Assembly (NCBI RefSeq): GCF_040939455.1
Contig: NC_134106.1
Coordinates: forward strand, 88,667,001 to 88,731,000
Direction: 5' to 3'
Length of the DNA stretch: 64,000 nucleotides
From: Microcebus murinus
Lineage: Eukaryota; Chordata; Mammalia; Primates; Cheirogaleidae
This document shows positions 48,590 through 59,240 of the stretch, piece by piece (position 1 is the stretch's first letter; the number at the start of each line of letters is the position of its first letter). The position numbers were made by a program, and so were the translations under genes. The notes under the pieces are model-generated. The model worked only from the letters and a program-made list of their open reading frames with translations, was not told where the DNA came from and did not search any database.

Positions 48590-48748
48590 TAATAATTGCT
48601 TACTATGATGTTCCATTTAATTTTAAAGCCCTGTGTAGTTTATAAACCACTCTTATCTGAACCATCTCCTGCAGTCCCTATAGGAATAGTGCAAACACAT
48701 TTTACATCAACAAACTGAGGAACGAATAACTTCCCCAAAGGCATCTTC
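48590..48748 (-). repeat. MIR SINE fragment
   Basis: CACATTTTACATCAACAAAC, TGAGGAACGAATAACTTCCC and CAAAGGC follow antisense MIR order. Confidence 0.6.
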
Positions 48749-48789
48749 TAATAATTTGCACAGTGTCTTCTGCCTTCAAAGAATCTGTG

Positions 48790-48962
48790 ATCTTTGGATA
48801 TGGATTCTGGAGCTGCTTTTTTTTTTTTTTTTTTTATCAGCTGTGTGATCCTGAGCATGTTCCTTAACCTCTTTGCCTCGGTTTTCTATTAGTAAAATAG
48901 GTATAACAATACTTCCTATATCTTAGAGCTATTGGGAGAAAACAGAAATGGGAAGACCAGAG
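48790..48962 (+). repeat. MIR SINE interrupted by a T-run
   Basis: TTGGATATGGATTCTGGAGC begins a sense MIR. Nineteen Ts (48817-48835) follow. The MIR then resumes with CAGCTGTGTGATCCTGAGCA, TTCCTTAACCTCTTTGCCTC and a GGTTTTCTATTAGTAAAATAGG block. Confidence 0.75.
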
Positions 48963-49499
48963 TCTTAAGGTAGAGATGCACTTTTAGTGCAGACGGTTGA
49001 CTTATTAGTAGTCTGCTGGTGACAGAGGATAAAAGAGTAATCTGCCTCCAGGACATTCTTCTGGGATAAAGCTTTAAAGTGTTCCCATAAAACTAATGTT
49101 CCAATTCGGAACCAGATCGTCCTGACACAGGGAACACATGGGCACCTGAGGTTTAGGTGGCTCTCCTCTTGGGCCCTCTGGGGATCCCCTATCATAAAAC
49201 TGAGCACACTGTGTACTGGTTTCCTTGCTGTCCTTTCTCCTCCAGCAGAACATAAGCATCTTGATGGTTGGGTTTAAGCTTTCACCTCTGATGTCCTCTG
49301 CTAAGGTGGATTCTGGCACGTTGCAGGTTCCAGATGAGCAGTCAAAAAACTGTAGCGTTCAACAGGGATCTGGGGGGAGAGACCCACCTCTTAAGGAAGT
49401 GGCAAGCATTGGGGGGGGAGGGGATTACCTCTATTCCTTTGTAGGGAGAGATAAAGATACACATTGTAACCAAAATGTCTGGAAAAAAAATCTGTAATC
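48963..49499. other. Unannotated stretch before the L1 3' end
   Basis: No named element. The part from about 49340 is guanine-rich and might belong to the L1 3' UTR that follows. Confidence 0.4.
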
Positions 49500-49754
49500 G
49501 GGAAGTGGGCAGGTGGAAGGGGGGAGGAGGGGAAGGGTATGTACTTACATGGTGGGTTCGGTGCCCACCACCTGGAGGCTGGACACGCTAGAAGCTCTGG
49601 CATAGTGAGGTGGGGAAGGAGGGGGGAGGAGGGGCAGGGGCAACATATGTAACCCTAACAATATTTGTACTTCCATAATATCATAATATAAAGTAATAAA
49701 TAAATAAAAAATAAATTAAAAAATAAAGGCAAAGTAAAAAAAAAAAAAAAAGAC
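49500..49754 (+). mobile_element. 5'-truncated LINE-1, 3' UTR and poly(A)
   Basis: It contains only the L1 3' UTR: GGCAGGTGGAAGGGGGGAGG, CATGGTGGGTTCGGTGCCCA, CTAGAAGCTCTGGCATAGTG, ACATATGTAACCCTAACAAT, ATTTGTACTTCCATAATATC and a poly(A) of 17 As at 49738-49754. Its layout parallels the L1 3' UTR at 35540-35700 but the sequence belongs to another subfamily. No clear target-site duplication was found. Confidence 0.8.
49612..49640 (+). other. G-quadruplex motif in LINE-1 3' UTR
   Basis: Four G-runs at 49612, 49621, 49631 and 49637 have loops of 5, 4 and 2 bases. A second near-canonical tract is at 49507-49537, with a first loop of 9 bases. Confidence 0.75.
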
Positions 49755-50004
49755 ACCATTCGGTTGAGTAGACTCATGTCTACTCCAGGAAGTTCTGGAG
49801 TTAGCAAAGTGATGATCACATGGGAGGGGTCCAGCTCTCTTAGGAGTTTACCCTTGAAAAAGCTAAAGGACTTAGATAAAGACAGGAATATTCAGGTAAA
49901 CATATTTAGACAATATATTTATGCATTTGGGAATTTGGTAAATGAAGAAAAGTAAAAAAAAAAGTCCAGATTTACACAGTATCATTTTCATCTACTTCAT
50001 TATT

Positions 50005-50212
50005 GCTGCTAACATTTATTGAATAATTATATAATAAAATAATATACATATATACATACACAAGTGTTGTACTAAATATTGTCTGCATATTACATTATTT
50101 AATCCTTAGTATATTATAAGTTCTATCATTATTTCCATTTTATACATGAAAAAAACTGAAACACAGATTAGTTAAATTTAAATTGTTGAAGGTCACACAA
50201 AATATTTTGTTT
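50005..50212 (-). repeat. MIR SINE
   Basis: GCTAACATTTATTGAATAAT, AATCCTTAGTATATTATAAG, TTCCATTTTATACATGAAAA, AAACTGAAACACAGATTAGT and GAAGGTCACACAAA lie in antisense MIR order. Confidence 0.8.
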
Positions 50213-50260
50213 TCTTCTGTCTTTCATGTGCCTGGGTGTGTATGGAACTACCAATATCCA

Positions 50261-50874
50261 TGTGAACTGAAACAAAACATTAAAACCTCCCCAGTTGACT
50301 AAATGGACCCCTTCTTGGCCAAGGAGACATGAGAAATATTCTAAAGCTGAGCTGCTGGCCATGAGAAGGGAGATCACTGGTACCTTATCTTGCTGGCTCC
50401 CTTTTTGCAGATATCCTTTGCAGCTCATTAACAGGCCTAAGGCTATGCAAGACAAAGCTTGAAACACAGGTCCTCAATTTAAGTAACAGATCACTGGAGT
50501 CTGGGATATGGCAGGTGGCTTGTCTGTGATTAACAGATATCCTTATCTTAACTGAAAACATTAGAGGCCTATAGACAAAGCTTCATTCTTTAACCAGTTA
50601 TAAATGAAAGAGTTTTTAAACCCAACTATAACCTGTAAGCCCCCACTCTTTGAGATGTCCCACCTTTCCTGGCCATACTGATGTACCCCATACCAACATG
50701 TATGACTTTACATGTTATTCCTGTTTCCCTGAAATGTATAAACCCAACCACAGTGAGTCCACTTGCTCAAGGCTTCTTGGACGTGGCTCTAGGCCATGGT
50801 CTTCAAACTTGGCTCAGAATAAACCTCTTTAAATTATTTTACAGAGTTTGGGTTCTTTTCTGTTGACATCAACA
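50261..50874 (+). mobile_element. Solo LTR of an endogenous retrovirus (ERV1-like)
   Basis: It starts TGTGAACTGAAAC and ends GACATCAACA. A TATA box (TATAAAC) lies at 50737 and AATAAA at 50818-50823, an LTR-like spacing. Words such as TTGCTGGCTCCCTTTTTGCA, GTCTGGGATATGGCAGGTGG and TAACCTGTAAGCCCCCACTC are typical of a class I ERV LTR group that I cannot name. It has no internal region and no proteins. The two 5-bp flanks do not match. Confidence 0.65.
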
Positions 50875-50919
50875 TGCATGTTTTTTAAAAAAAATATATT
50901 CATTTTTCTTTTATTAAAA

Positions 50920-52280
50920 ATTTTTTTGAGCAGCCACCATGTGCCAAACACCGTTCAAAGTGGGGGAGATAGAGAGAAAAACATAAGAAAAGCACAGGGA
51001 CTTTTCATGCACAGAGGTGGCAGTGGAGTGTAGGAGTGAATTCTCTGGTTTCTCTGTCAGCTTGTCTAAGTTCAAGTCTTGGCTGTGGTGCTTAGTAACT
51101 ATAACTTAATCTTTCTGTGCCTCAGTTTTCTCATCTGTATAATGGGGATAATAAGTTCACCTAACTTAGAAGGACTGTGCTGGGTACTAAATGAGTCAAT
51201 ATATGTGTAGTTTGCAGGAGTGAGCCAGGCACATAGTAAGTGTTATGTATGTGATTTTTACTTTTTAGTGAGAGAATTGATATTTAAACAGATAGATTTA
51301 ACATTCATAAGTTCTATGGAGAAAATTAAAGTGGAGCAAATTCCAAATAGAATGTCTAGATGATTACTTTAGAGGGTGCTCAGGGCAGGCTATTGAGAGG
51401 TGACACATGTTCCAATATGAGTGACATCAAGGGACAATGATGGATCCTAGTTAGGAAGAAAATTTAGTACTGACATATTGAGGGAGAAGTATATTTGATC
51501 ATCTAAAGTAGGAAGAAGGCCAATGGGGCTGGAATGCAGTGGGTGAGGGAAGAGTGTTATGAGAAGAAGACAGGAGAGGTAGGCACAGGCCAGGTACAGG
51601 GCTTGGTAAACTAGAATGTGGGCATTAATTTAAATGTAATGAGATTCCATTGTGGGCTATATATCAAGAAGTAACATGATATTCTTTACCTTTAAAATAG
51701 ACCCTCAGAATATTCTGGTAGAATGGCCTGTGGGAGGGTATTTTTGGAATCAGATTGTAGTCAGGAGACTACTGCATTGATCTAGGCAAGAGGTGATGGT
51801 GACTTAGTTCACAGCGACAAGACTGGAGATTGAGAGAAATCAATGGATTGTAGATGTTTTGGAGACACAGTTTAGCAGGATTACTGATGAACCAGGTAAG
51901 ATGAGAGTACAGAGAGGGAATTAGACTACAAAATATATAATTCTTAGATATTGACACAGCAATTGACCAGATGATGGCATCTGTCACAAAATGGAGCACA
52001 CAGATTACCAAGCGTTTTGGGGGGAAATATTGCCACGTGCTCTCCCCTGGGAGTGTTAGCACTGAGATATCTATAGAAATCCAAAGGGAGATGATGAATA
52101 AGCAGCTGGACCTATGAGGCTGAAATTCCAGGGGGACACCCGACTGTTTTCACTGCACGTTTAAATTTACTGGAATATAAGTGGTATTTAAGACATTGAA
52201 GTAGGTGAGATCACTTAAGGAGAGTGTTTAGATGAGGAGAGACTAAGCCAAGGATCAAACTCTAATAATGAAATGATACA
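50920..52280 (+). repeat. Long ancient interspersed repeat, copy 4, split by a MIR
   Basis: GCAGCCACCATGTGCCAAAC starts the repeat. A sense MIR interrupts it at 51045-51265. Then follow AGTTCTATGGAGAAAATTAA, GGGTGCTCAGGGCAGGCTAT, GAAGAAGGCCAATGGGGCTG, GAGATTCCATTGTGGGCTAT, CATTGATCTAGGCAAGAGGT and GATGGTGACTTAG. The order equals copies 1 and 3. Confidence 0.55.
51045..51265 (+). repeat. MIR SINE, nearly complete
   Basis: CTTGTCTAAGTTCAAGTCTT, TAACTTAATCTTTCTGTGCC, TCAGTTTTCTCATCTGTATA, ATGGGGATAATAAGTTCACC and GAGCCAGGCACATAGTAAGT give one of the most complete MIRs in the window. It is nested in the long ancient repeat. Confidence 0.88.
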
Positions 52281-52991
52281 GAGTAACTTTTCTTTGCCTG
52301 TGTAGGCATGAGGGGAAACTGCCCTTTTCCCCAAAAGTTTGCTGAAAGATCAACTCACAATTAAGGCAGATTAATAAGAGGCAGTTTTATTTACCATGTG
52401 CATGGGTCAGAATCTCAAAATGATTGCCCAATATCCCAATGAAGTTCAGATATTTTATGCATGTGTTTTAGAGTGGAGGGGGGAAAATGAGGAATATAGG
52501 TAATTCTTATTAGGGGCTAGAAGGTTGCTGGGCAGGATGAATAGATGGGGGGAAAGATTGACTCATAAATTAACCTGTGAAACAGGTATTATGTTTTAAA
52601 TGATTTGGGCCAGGTCTGTTTGCATTCTGCTATATTGAGATAACAGGGAGAAGAAGGGAAGTCAGTGGCCTCCTTTGATCATCTGATTGGTCAGTCTGGT
52701 TTATACAAGATAGAGGGAAAGCCTCCTCCAATGCTTTGTTGACCTCCAGGGGCCAGCAATTCAAAATACTCAATACCAGTGAGTCATAGTTTGGGATGAA
52801 ATTTCCTGAACTCTTTCCCCTGCTACATGCAAACCCAGTCTCTTTCCCTTTCCCTAGAGATAATGACTAGTATAATTTTACTATAATTAGTGTGTGCCTT
52901 TCAAGTCCTATTTGAAAAAAAATTGATTATACAATATTTCATGATTAGGAAATATTTATGAAGGACAATGTCAAAAACATAGGAGTGTTAC
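52281..52991. other. Unclassified repeat-like stretch
   Basis: TTAATAAGAGGCAGTTTTATTTACCATG (read as an antisense polyadenylation end) near 52370 and the following purine-rich text look like an antisense LTR, but I cannot assign it. No coding content is seen. Confidence 0.3.
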
Positions 52992-53629
52992 TGTTAGGTA
53001 AACAGCAAGGGGCCCTCTGACTCTGCTGGTGGGTGCTCAGAGCAATTGCCACACGTGGGGGTGGAGAGAACACCCTACCAATCTGCCAATCTGCCAATCA
53101 GAACTTAGCGTGTCAACTGCAAAAGAATGCAGAGGATTCTCTAGCCTGTGGACCAACCAGGACTGGTACTGAAAGGGGACACAGAACAACCTAATTCTAA
53201 TTATAATGTCATTAGCTTAAATCTACATTGCTGTTCAACCCCTACCCCCACCACAAAGGACTTTAAGAGGGCTTCATGGGCCATCTTCATGTGCAGTAAA
53301 ACTGAGGTTATTTAACTACCAACTGTCCATCAAAGTGGTTCAATGGTGACATTTGAATCATGAGGAGGGCCCAGCCTACGCAATATAAAACAGGACCCCA
53401 GACCATAACCAGGGCCCTCCTGCTATGACAGGGGGTCTATTCATCTCCTATGGTAAATGTATCTTGCTCTTGCTCCATAAACCTATGTTGTCCTTCCTCA
53501 ATAAACCTATTTCATGCTTGCCTTGCTTTTGGCCTACAGTGCCCCAAGAACAGAGAACACAGTGATCCTAGTCAGAGGATTACTACAACCTGATATTACC
53601 ACCCTGTAAGAAATAAAACGTTACCAACA
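52992..53629 (+). mobile_element. Solo-LTR-like element with inverted terminal words
   Basis: It begins TGTTAGGTAA and ends TTACCAACA, imperfect inverted repeats with the TG...CA termini of retroviral LTRs. A TATA box (TATAAAA) lies at 53384-53390 and AATAAA at 53500-53505, about 115 bases downstream. A tandem copy of CTGCCAAT occurs near 53080. There is no flanking internal region and no proteins. A matching 5-bp target duplication is not seen directly outside these ends. Confidence 0.55.
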
Positions 53630-53789
53630 CATTTGAAGGTCCTGTGTTCTCCACCTTCATCTGACTCCTATCCTTACTACAAAGGAATAATCCCTAAATT
53701 CAATGTCAGCCATGTTTAAAACATGTCATTTAGGTTTACAGGCTCATGAACCTTATTTAATTTTCCTAGATTTATTTCATAGCTTGCTT
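53630..53789. other. Short unannotated stretch
   Basis: Nothing recognised between the LTR-like element and the antisense L1. Confidence 0.4.
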
Positions 53790-54600
53790 TTCTTCATTCA
53801 GCATTTTGTTTGAGAGATTAATTCATGTTGATGCATGCATATCTAATTAATCACATTTAGTGTTATATGATATTCCCTTTTGTATCTATTCTCAAATATT
53901 TGCTCCATGTTCATATTGATGGATATTCAGGTTTATTATTACAAACAATACAGACAGGGACTTTCTTGTACATATCTCTTCTGACATACAGAGCAAAGTT
54001 TATCTAGAAGCAAGATTGCTGAGTCATCTTGTATCTGCCTCTTAAACTTTTATAGATAATGTTAAATTGCTCCCCATAGTAATTGTACCAATTTACACTT
54101 CTACCGCCAGTGTTTGAAGCTTTCCATTTTTCTATATTTCTGTCGCACCTTGAAATTGTCATACATTTAACTTTATTGCCAATTTAGGAGGAGTAGGATG
54201 GTATCTCATTGTGATTTGTAGCTTGTTTTCCCAGATTACTAATGAGATTTATCATCTTCACTATTTATTTACATTTTGACTGATGTTTTCATTTTTTAGC
54301 AAAATATACCTTCATGCTTTTTGGCCATTATTCTATTAGGTAATTTGTTTTGTTTTTCTTACTGATTCTAGAAATCCTTTATAAAAAGTTATATGTGTAG
54401 TAAATAACTGTTCCAAGGTTTTTTCCCCCCCCACTGTTTTTGTTAATGGTTTATTTTGATAAAATAAATTTTTATATTTTATGTAATTGAATTTATCAGT
54501 CTTTTCCTTACGTTTTCGTGCTTTTTAGTAGTCATTTACATATAAGGTCTTACTGGCATAATATATAGTTTTTCAAAAGCTTGGCAATGTTTCTTCATGA
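53790..54600 (-). mobile_element. Old LINE-1 ORF2 3' region, antisense
   Basis: TTATCTAGAAGCAAGATTGC, AATTTACACTTCTACCGCCA, GGATGGTATCTCATTGTGAT, TTTTTGGCCATTATTCTATT and TTTATAAAAAGTTATATGTG match the reverse complement of the last part of L1 ORF2, in order. It is heavily degraded. Confidence 0.75.
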
Positions 54601-55649
54601 GGACTTGGAAAAATTATTTGTTTTTTTTTCCTACTGAGTCCCAAGGGCAAGTCATATTGGCACTGAGGCTAGAATTTTGTCATTTGTATGTTCACTGAGG
54701 GCGTGACCCCATAAAGTCTTGGGTTTATAAAGGTTTTCTATTCCAACTGCTCCCTTTTGCAGGCCCAGGATCTTGTATTTTGCCCTTTGTGCTTGTGCTG
54801 TTTTGTAAAGGAGGCTCAAAGTTACCAGGAATTACACAACACTCTGCAGCCAGCTACCAGCTTTATTGCAAATTTATCACTCGGGGTTCAAGATCCTACT
54901 TAAAGAATTTCCAGTACTTTCTTACAATTTCGGTTATTTATACATATTCTTAAAAGATTTTCCCATAATTTGTACATGTTTTAGTCACAAATACCAGTTT
55001 CTTTCATTTTCTTTTCTTTTTTATTTTTAAAGATATCTAGATCATCATTTTATTAGAAAAAAAGTCCCACAACTATTTTTTGACCTTTAAATATAAGTAT
55101 GATTAAACGTAGAGAGTTTATTTATTTTCTTTCTTATTTAAATTTATAAAAGTGCTGCCAAAAATAAGTTTTTAGGATCTATTTATCATGTAGTTTATTT
55201 AACTGATAACTATTACTTCAATGTATTATGAATCCCCAAATGTGAAACTTTAATGGAAAAATTTATATGGACAATAAGAACCCTCTGAAAATAAGTAAAC
55301 AAATATATCAGACTAATCAAATTTCAATGTCTTCATTCCTATCTCTATATGCCAATATAGAGAAAATCCCAAGTTACAAGAAAACAAGCATTGCTTCAGT
55401 GTACGACTGGTGTTAATAATAATCCCCTCCTTATTACTTAATCAGTCTTGTTTCCTTGTTTTGTCTCCTCCTGGTTCCCAATCTCTTACCCCATAATGGT
55501 CCATGTCAAACTCCTTAACCTATGAGAGCAGATAATTCACATGTGCAGCATGCATCCAATCATGACCTTTAGCCCAAACAAACCATCCAGGAATATTCTG
55601 GGTGTGGGAGTAGAATTCTTACCCCAGAAATCATTATTATGGTCTCCAA
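54601..55649. other. A+T-rich unannotated stretch
   Basis: No element or gene recognised; the sequence is very A+T-rich. Confidence 0.45.
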
Positions 55650-55832
55650 AACTGAAATAGCTATCATTTATTGAATATCTACAATATGCTAGGTGGCGTA
55701 CCAAGCCATTGACATTATAATAAAAAAAGGCTTTATTAATATATCCTATTTTATTGATGAAGAAACTCAAGTTGAGAGAGGTTGGAGAGACAGAATCTGA
55801 CTGTGAGTAGCATATTCAACTCTCTCTGTCTC
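55650..55832 (-). repeat. MIR SINE
   Basis: ATAGCTATCATTTATTGAAT, CAATATGCTAGGTGGCGTAC, TTTTATTGATGAAGAAACTC and AAGTTGAGAGAGGTTGGAGA match antisense MIR order. Confidence 0.75.
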
Positions 55833-55989
55833 TAACAAGATGTACAGCATTGCCCACCACAAAGAACAGGCCTACTGGACCCAGTTGCTGCCCAGTATCC
55901 TAGTCAAACATGACACTCTCTCAGTCATTCTGCCTGCAATTTCTGTGAGACCTTTTTTAAAGAACTGGCTGGCTCAGTCTTCACCTGTT

Positions 55990-56460
55990 GTACTTTCAGT
56001 GTTGCGCAGATTGGCTTTGCTGCATTACAACTAACTCCTAACTTAGAGCTGTAAAACAACTACCATTTTCTTTGTCTCACAGTACTGTGGGCTGGATGGA
56101 TGTTTCATCTGGTCTGATCCATGCTGGACTCTCGTGCATCTGTGATAAGCTGGGAGACAAGCTGGTGTCTGCACCCAAGATGGTCTCACTCCCATGTCTG
56201 GCAGCTGGCTGGCTGGCACTGAGATGCCTTGGTTCTCCTCTGCATGGCTTCCCTGCTCTAGCAGCCTAGCCTGAGCTCTTTCCTGTGGCAGTTGCTGGGT
56301 TCAAAGAACAACAACAGGACACCCTGGACACATAAGTGCTCTCTAAGCTTTTGTGTGAAGCATTTTGCTAATGCCCTGTTGACCACAGCAAATCACATGG
56401 CCAACTCAGTTTCATGGAATGGGGCGTTTTCTCCATCCCTTAATAGGGGTGATTTCCATA
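55990..56460. repeat. Unclassified old interspersed repeat
   Basis: AACTACCATTTTCTTTGTCT, CACAGTACTGTGGGCTGGAT, CCAAGATGGTCTCACTCCCA, TGTCTGGCAGCTGGCTGGCT and CAAATCACATGGCCAACTCA resemble a common mammalian repeat I recognise but cannot name (LTR-like). The open frame at 56072-56269 is a by-product. Confidence 0.45.
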
Positions 56461-57394
56461 GTCACATAGAACCACAAAATGTGCTTAAGACACAGGAAGA
56501 CTTTTTTGTGGCCAATTTTGCAATCTCTCACAATTATGATTTGCTATTTTTGTTTTATTTGCTATTTCACACATTCTGGAAATAATGAAGGTATGGCACT
56601 CCTTCCATGTGAACATGTCTTCTGCAAAAATTCTGAGATTGCTTTCTCCAAAATGTTTTCTGTGGGAATGTTAAAACCCCTAACCCCTCTGATTTGGGTT
56701 AGAAAAAGACAACTTTTAGGGCTTAGCACTAAAGGAAGGTCTATCCCTCATTACCCATAAGCCATTTGTTCCCCAAATCACCTCAAATGTCCACACGGCT
56801 CCATCCCACCCCCTGCTGAGTTTTGCAGCTGGGATCAGGGTTGATTTGCTTACTGTTTTGCTGTGATTCTTTAGTATTATTAATATACACACACTTAAGT
56901 TGGCATTGCCTTAGGGCTTGGATTAATACCTTCCCTAATTCCCTGATAATAAATTTAAAGAAATAACCTCCAAACAAGATTTAGATTATTAATTAGGAAA
57001 CTTTGTTGATTATTTTGCAATTCTAGTATATGTACTTCCTTATTAACCAGAACCTCATACAGCATTGCTGCATGAAAAACAAGAACAATACTATCTATTA
57101 TATATATCTTCTAAATGTCAGAAAATTTATATATAATATATTTCATCCTTATTATGTCCACTTACAAAGAAACAGATTCTGTGAAATTAAATTGATTTAA
57201 TATCAAAGATAAGGTTTCAAATTCATCTCTATGAATTGGTGGCTGAGAAAATCTGTAATACCTTCACATATTTAATCTATAAAATAATACAAAGTTAATA
57301 CACATCTCAAAATGTTGCTATAAAAGTGAATTTGATAATGTAGTAAGAAAGCATTTTAAAGGGGATACATAAGAACATGTATAATCCTGAGAAT
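56461..57394. other. Unannotated stretch
   Basis: No gene or named element. A chance open frame at 56292-56760 has no resemblance to known proteins. Confidence 0.45.
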
Positions 57395-57452
57395 CAGCGT
57401 GGTTCAGTGGGAAAGTATGGAGGCCTGGGCTTATAGTTAGCTCGGTGACTTT
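57395..57452 (+). repeat. MIR SINE 5' fragment
   Basis: CAGCGTGGTTCAGTGGGAAA, GTATGGAGGCCTGGGCTTAT and GCTCGGTGACTTTCTAGCTGG match the MIR 5' part only. Confidence 0.6.
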
Positions 57453-58267
57453 CTAGCTGGAATGAAAGAGGGAGAGAAAAATGAAGAAAGACTTAGAAAG
57501 GTAACATCACTAAGTTTTGACTCCAAGTTCAAGTGTGCAAATATCTTTTGAACACATACAGCCTGACAGACACTGGGACCACAAGAAATGTACATACTAT
57601 GAAGGCCGAATCTGGGATTAGTGGAACTTTTTACCAAAACAAACCAACAAACACCAAAAATACGTGATTTTTCAAATAAAATTCAACATCTAAATTTCAG
57701 TCTTTGGACTATAGCAATTTCCTCCAAGTATCCCCACAGTACACTAAGGCTGCTTTTCTTTAAAGCAGGATTTCCAATGCTGAGACTTGATAAAGGGTCA
57801 AGAATTGCATAGGGAAATATACAAGTGTCCATTTTTAATCATGTGCCTTCTTCCTTATCACACAGAACAAGCTACACCACTTTCTTTACATTGATCTCTG
57901 ATTAATCAACGGACTCAAATCTTTGAGTGAACAGAGAATCCCCTCCATCCCATCTTTCAGATTTAACTAACACAAATATTTTCTTGTTCATTAACTATTC
58001 ATGAGCATTTCTTCAAAGGCACACTGAATTATTCACACACAAATAGATGTTCAGAAATTATGTAACTGGGAATGTTTAGCGTGGTCTATGAGTGAAATAT
58101 ATTCTGGCAGTTCAAGAATTGGAGTTCAAAAAATGTTCTTACCTAAAAAAATTATTCGTACAAGAAGAAAAAGAGTTTAGCTTTCTAGTAAATGATGCCA
58201 GAATGAAGATGATATCTTTGCCTCAGTTTGAAGAATATAAAATATATTATTTCCCATCATAGCTGAC

Positions 58268-58300
<33 letters not shown>
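58268..58300. repeat. (TA)n microsatellite, imperfect
   Basis: About 16 TA dinucleotides with a single AA interruption near the start. Confidence 0.95.
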
Positions 58301-58674
58301 CACATACAAGCATATTTATAAGTAGGTCTGTATACAGTTTTATGAATTTTAATAGTAGTTTAATAACTATGGCCAGTTAAAATTCTCTGTGAACTTTTCA
58401 TTAAAATAAACAAATATCTACCCCTATTCTCAAAATAGCATCTCGGTACTCCCTTATGAGGAGGCTGGAAATGAAGATGGTAAAGCTAATAAAAAGAGAG
58501 AGAGAAAAAAATCTGCCTATATACACTACCCAAAAATTACTGCTCAATCTTTTTTTGCCAAAAGCAGTAATTTAATAACTTCAATTAAACTTTCAATGAA
58601 CTTCATTTGAGAGGCTTCCTGAAGGCTTTTCCTAAAGAAACCATGTGTACTAGTATCATAGAGCAGCTAGGTTC

Positions 58675-58768
58675 TCATTTTCTTTTTTCTTCTCATTTTC
58701 TTTTTTTATTTTCTCTCCTCTTTTTGTCCTTTTCTTTCTATTTTTTTTTGTTTTCTTTCTCTTCTTAG
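58675..58768. repeat. Polypyrimidine (CT-rich) tract
   Basis: About 94 bases are almost only T and C on the + strand, with repeated TTTTCTTTT-type words. The minus-strand open frame across it (58656-58850), rich in Lys and Glu, is a compositional artefact. Confidence 0.9.
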
Positions 58769-59084
58769 TGTCTTTCCAGAGAAAAAGCAAATCAAGTGAT
58801 TGGCATTCAATGAAAAGAGGAACCACCTTGCTTGCAACGAGCAACTTCATTTCTCAATACAATTATTTTTGTAATTACTTTCTTTTGGAGGGGGGACCTG
58901 TATTCTCAATAACAACAGTTGCATTAGAAAACTAATTATAGATCCTCATTCTTTCAGTATAATTTGGGCTGAGAGTTGTATTCATAAAATTATTTTCTGT
59001 CAGAAAAAAAAGGTCTTCTAGCTGCATGCTTCATTTTCAGAGCAATCAATATAAAAAGATTGACTTCTCATCATTTCCCCCCAG

Positions 59085-59240
59085 AATGCAGTGAATGTAG
59101 ATGCTCTCAGGAGCTGGACTGGATGCATTCTTATTGAAATTAAGGAACATAATGAAGAATTTCACCAGCTACCTGGTGTTGATACAAGACTCAAAAGAAG
59201 CCACAAGGGGAAAATGAATGTTGTTGATGCCATCCTTTGA
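59085..59240 (+). other. Exon-like open frame behind a splice acceptor (candidate)
   Basis: A strong acceptor, CATCATTTCCCCCCAG, ends at 59084 with a possible branch point TTGAC about 24 bases upstream. From 59085 a frame of 51 codons stays open to a TGA at 59238-59240. It contains an ALRSWTGCILIEIKEHNEEF-like segment. The frame also stays open upstream to a TGA at 59061. No ATG lies at its start, so it could only be an internal or terminal exon. I recognise no protein family. No first exon or polyadenylation site was identified, and 51 open codons can occur by chance. Confidence 0.2.

Larger units (their letters stand above)
57453..59084. other. Unannotated stretch with low-complexity tracts
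   Basis: No named element. It contains the (TA)n tract at 58268-58300 and the polypyrimidine tract at 58675-58768. The sequence before 59085 ends as a good 3' splice acceptor. Confidence 0.45.

Noticed and set aside
50261..53629. A possible provirus between the two LTR-like elements.
   Set aside because: The two elements differ in sequence and the DNA between them is an ancient repeat and a MIR, with no retroviral coding remnants.
58656..58850. A Lys/Glu-rich minus-strand frame resembling a coiled-coil protein.
   Set aside because: It is the translation of a polypyrimidine tract in antisense, so the composition is an artefact.
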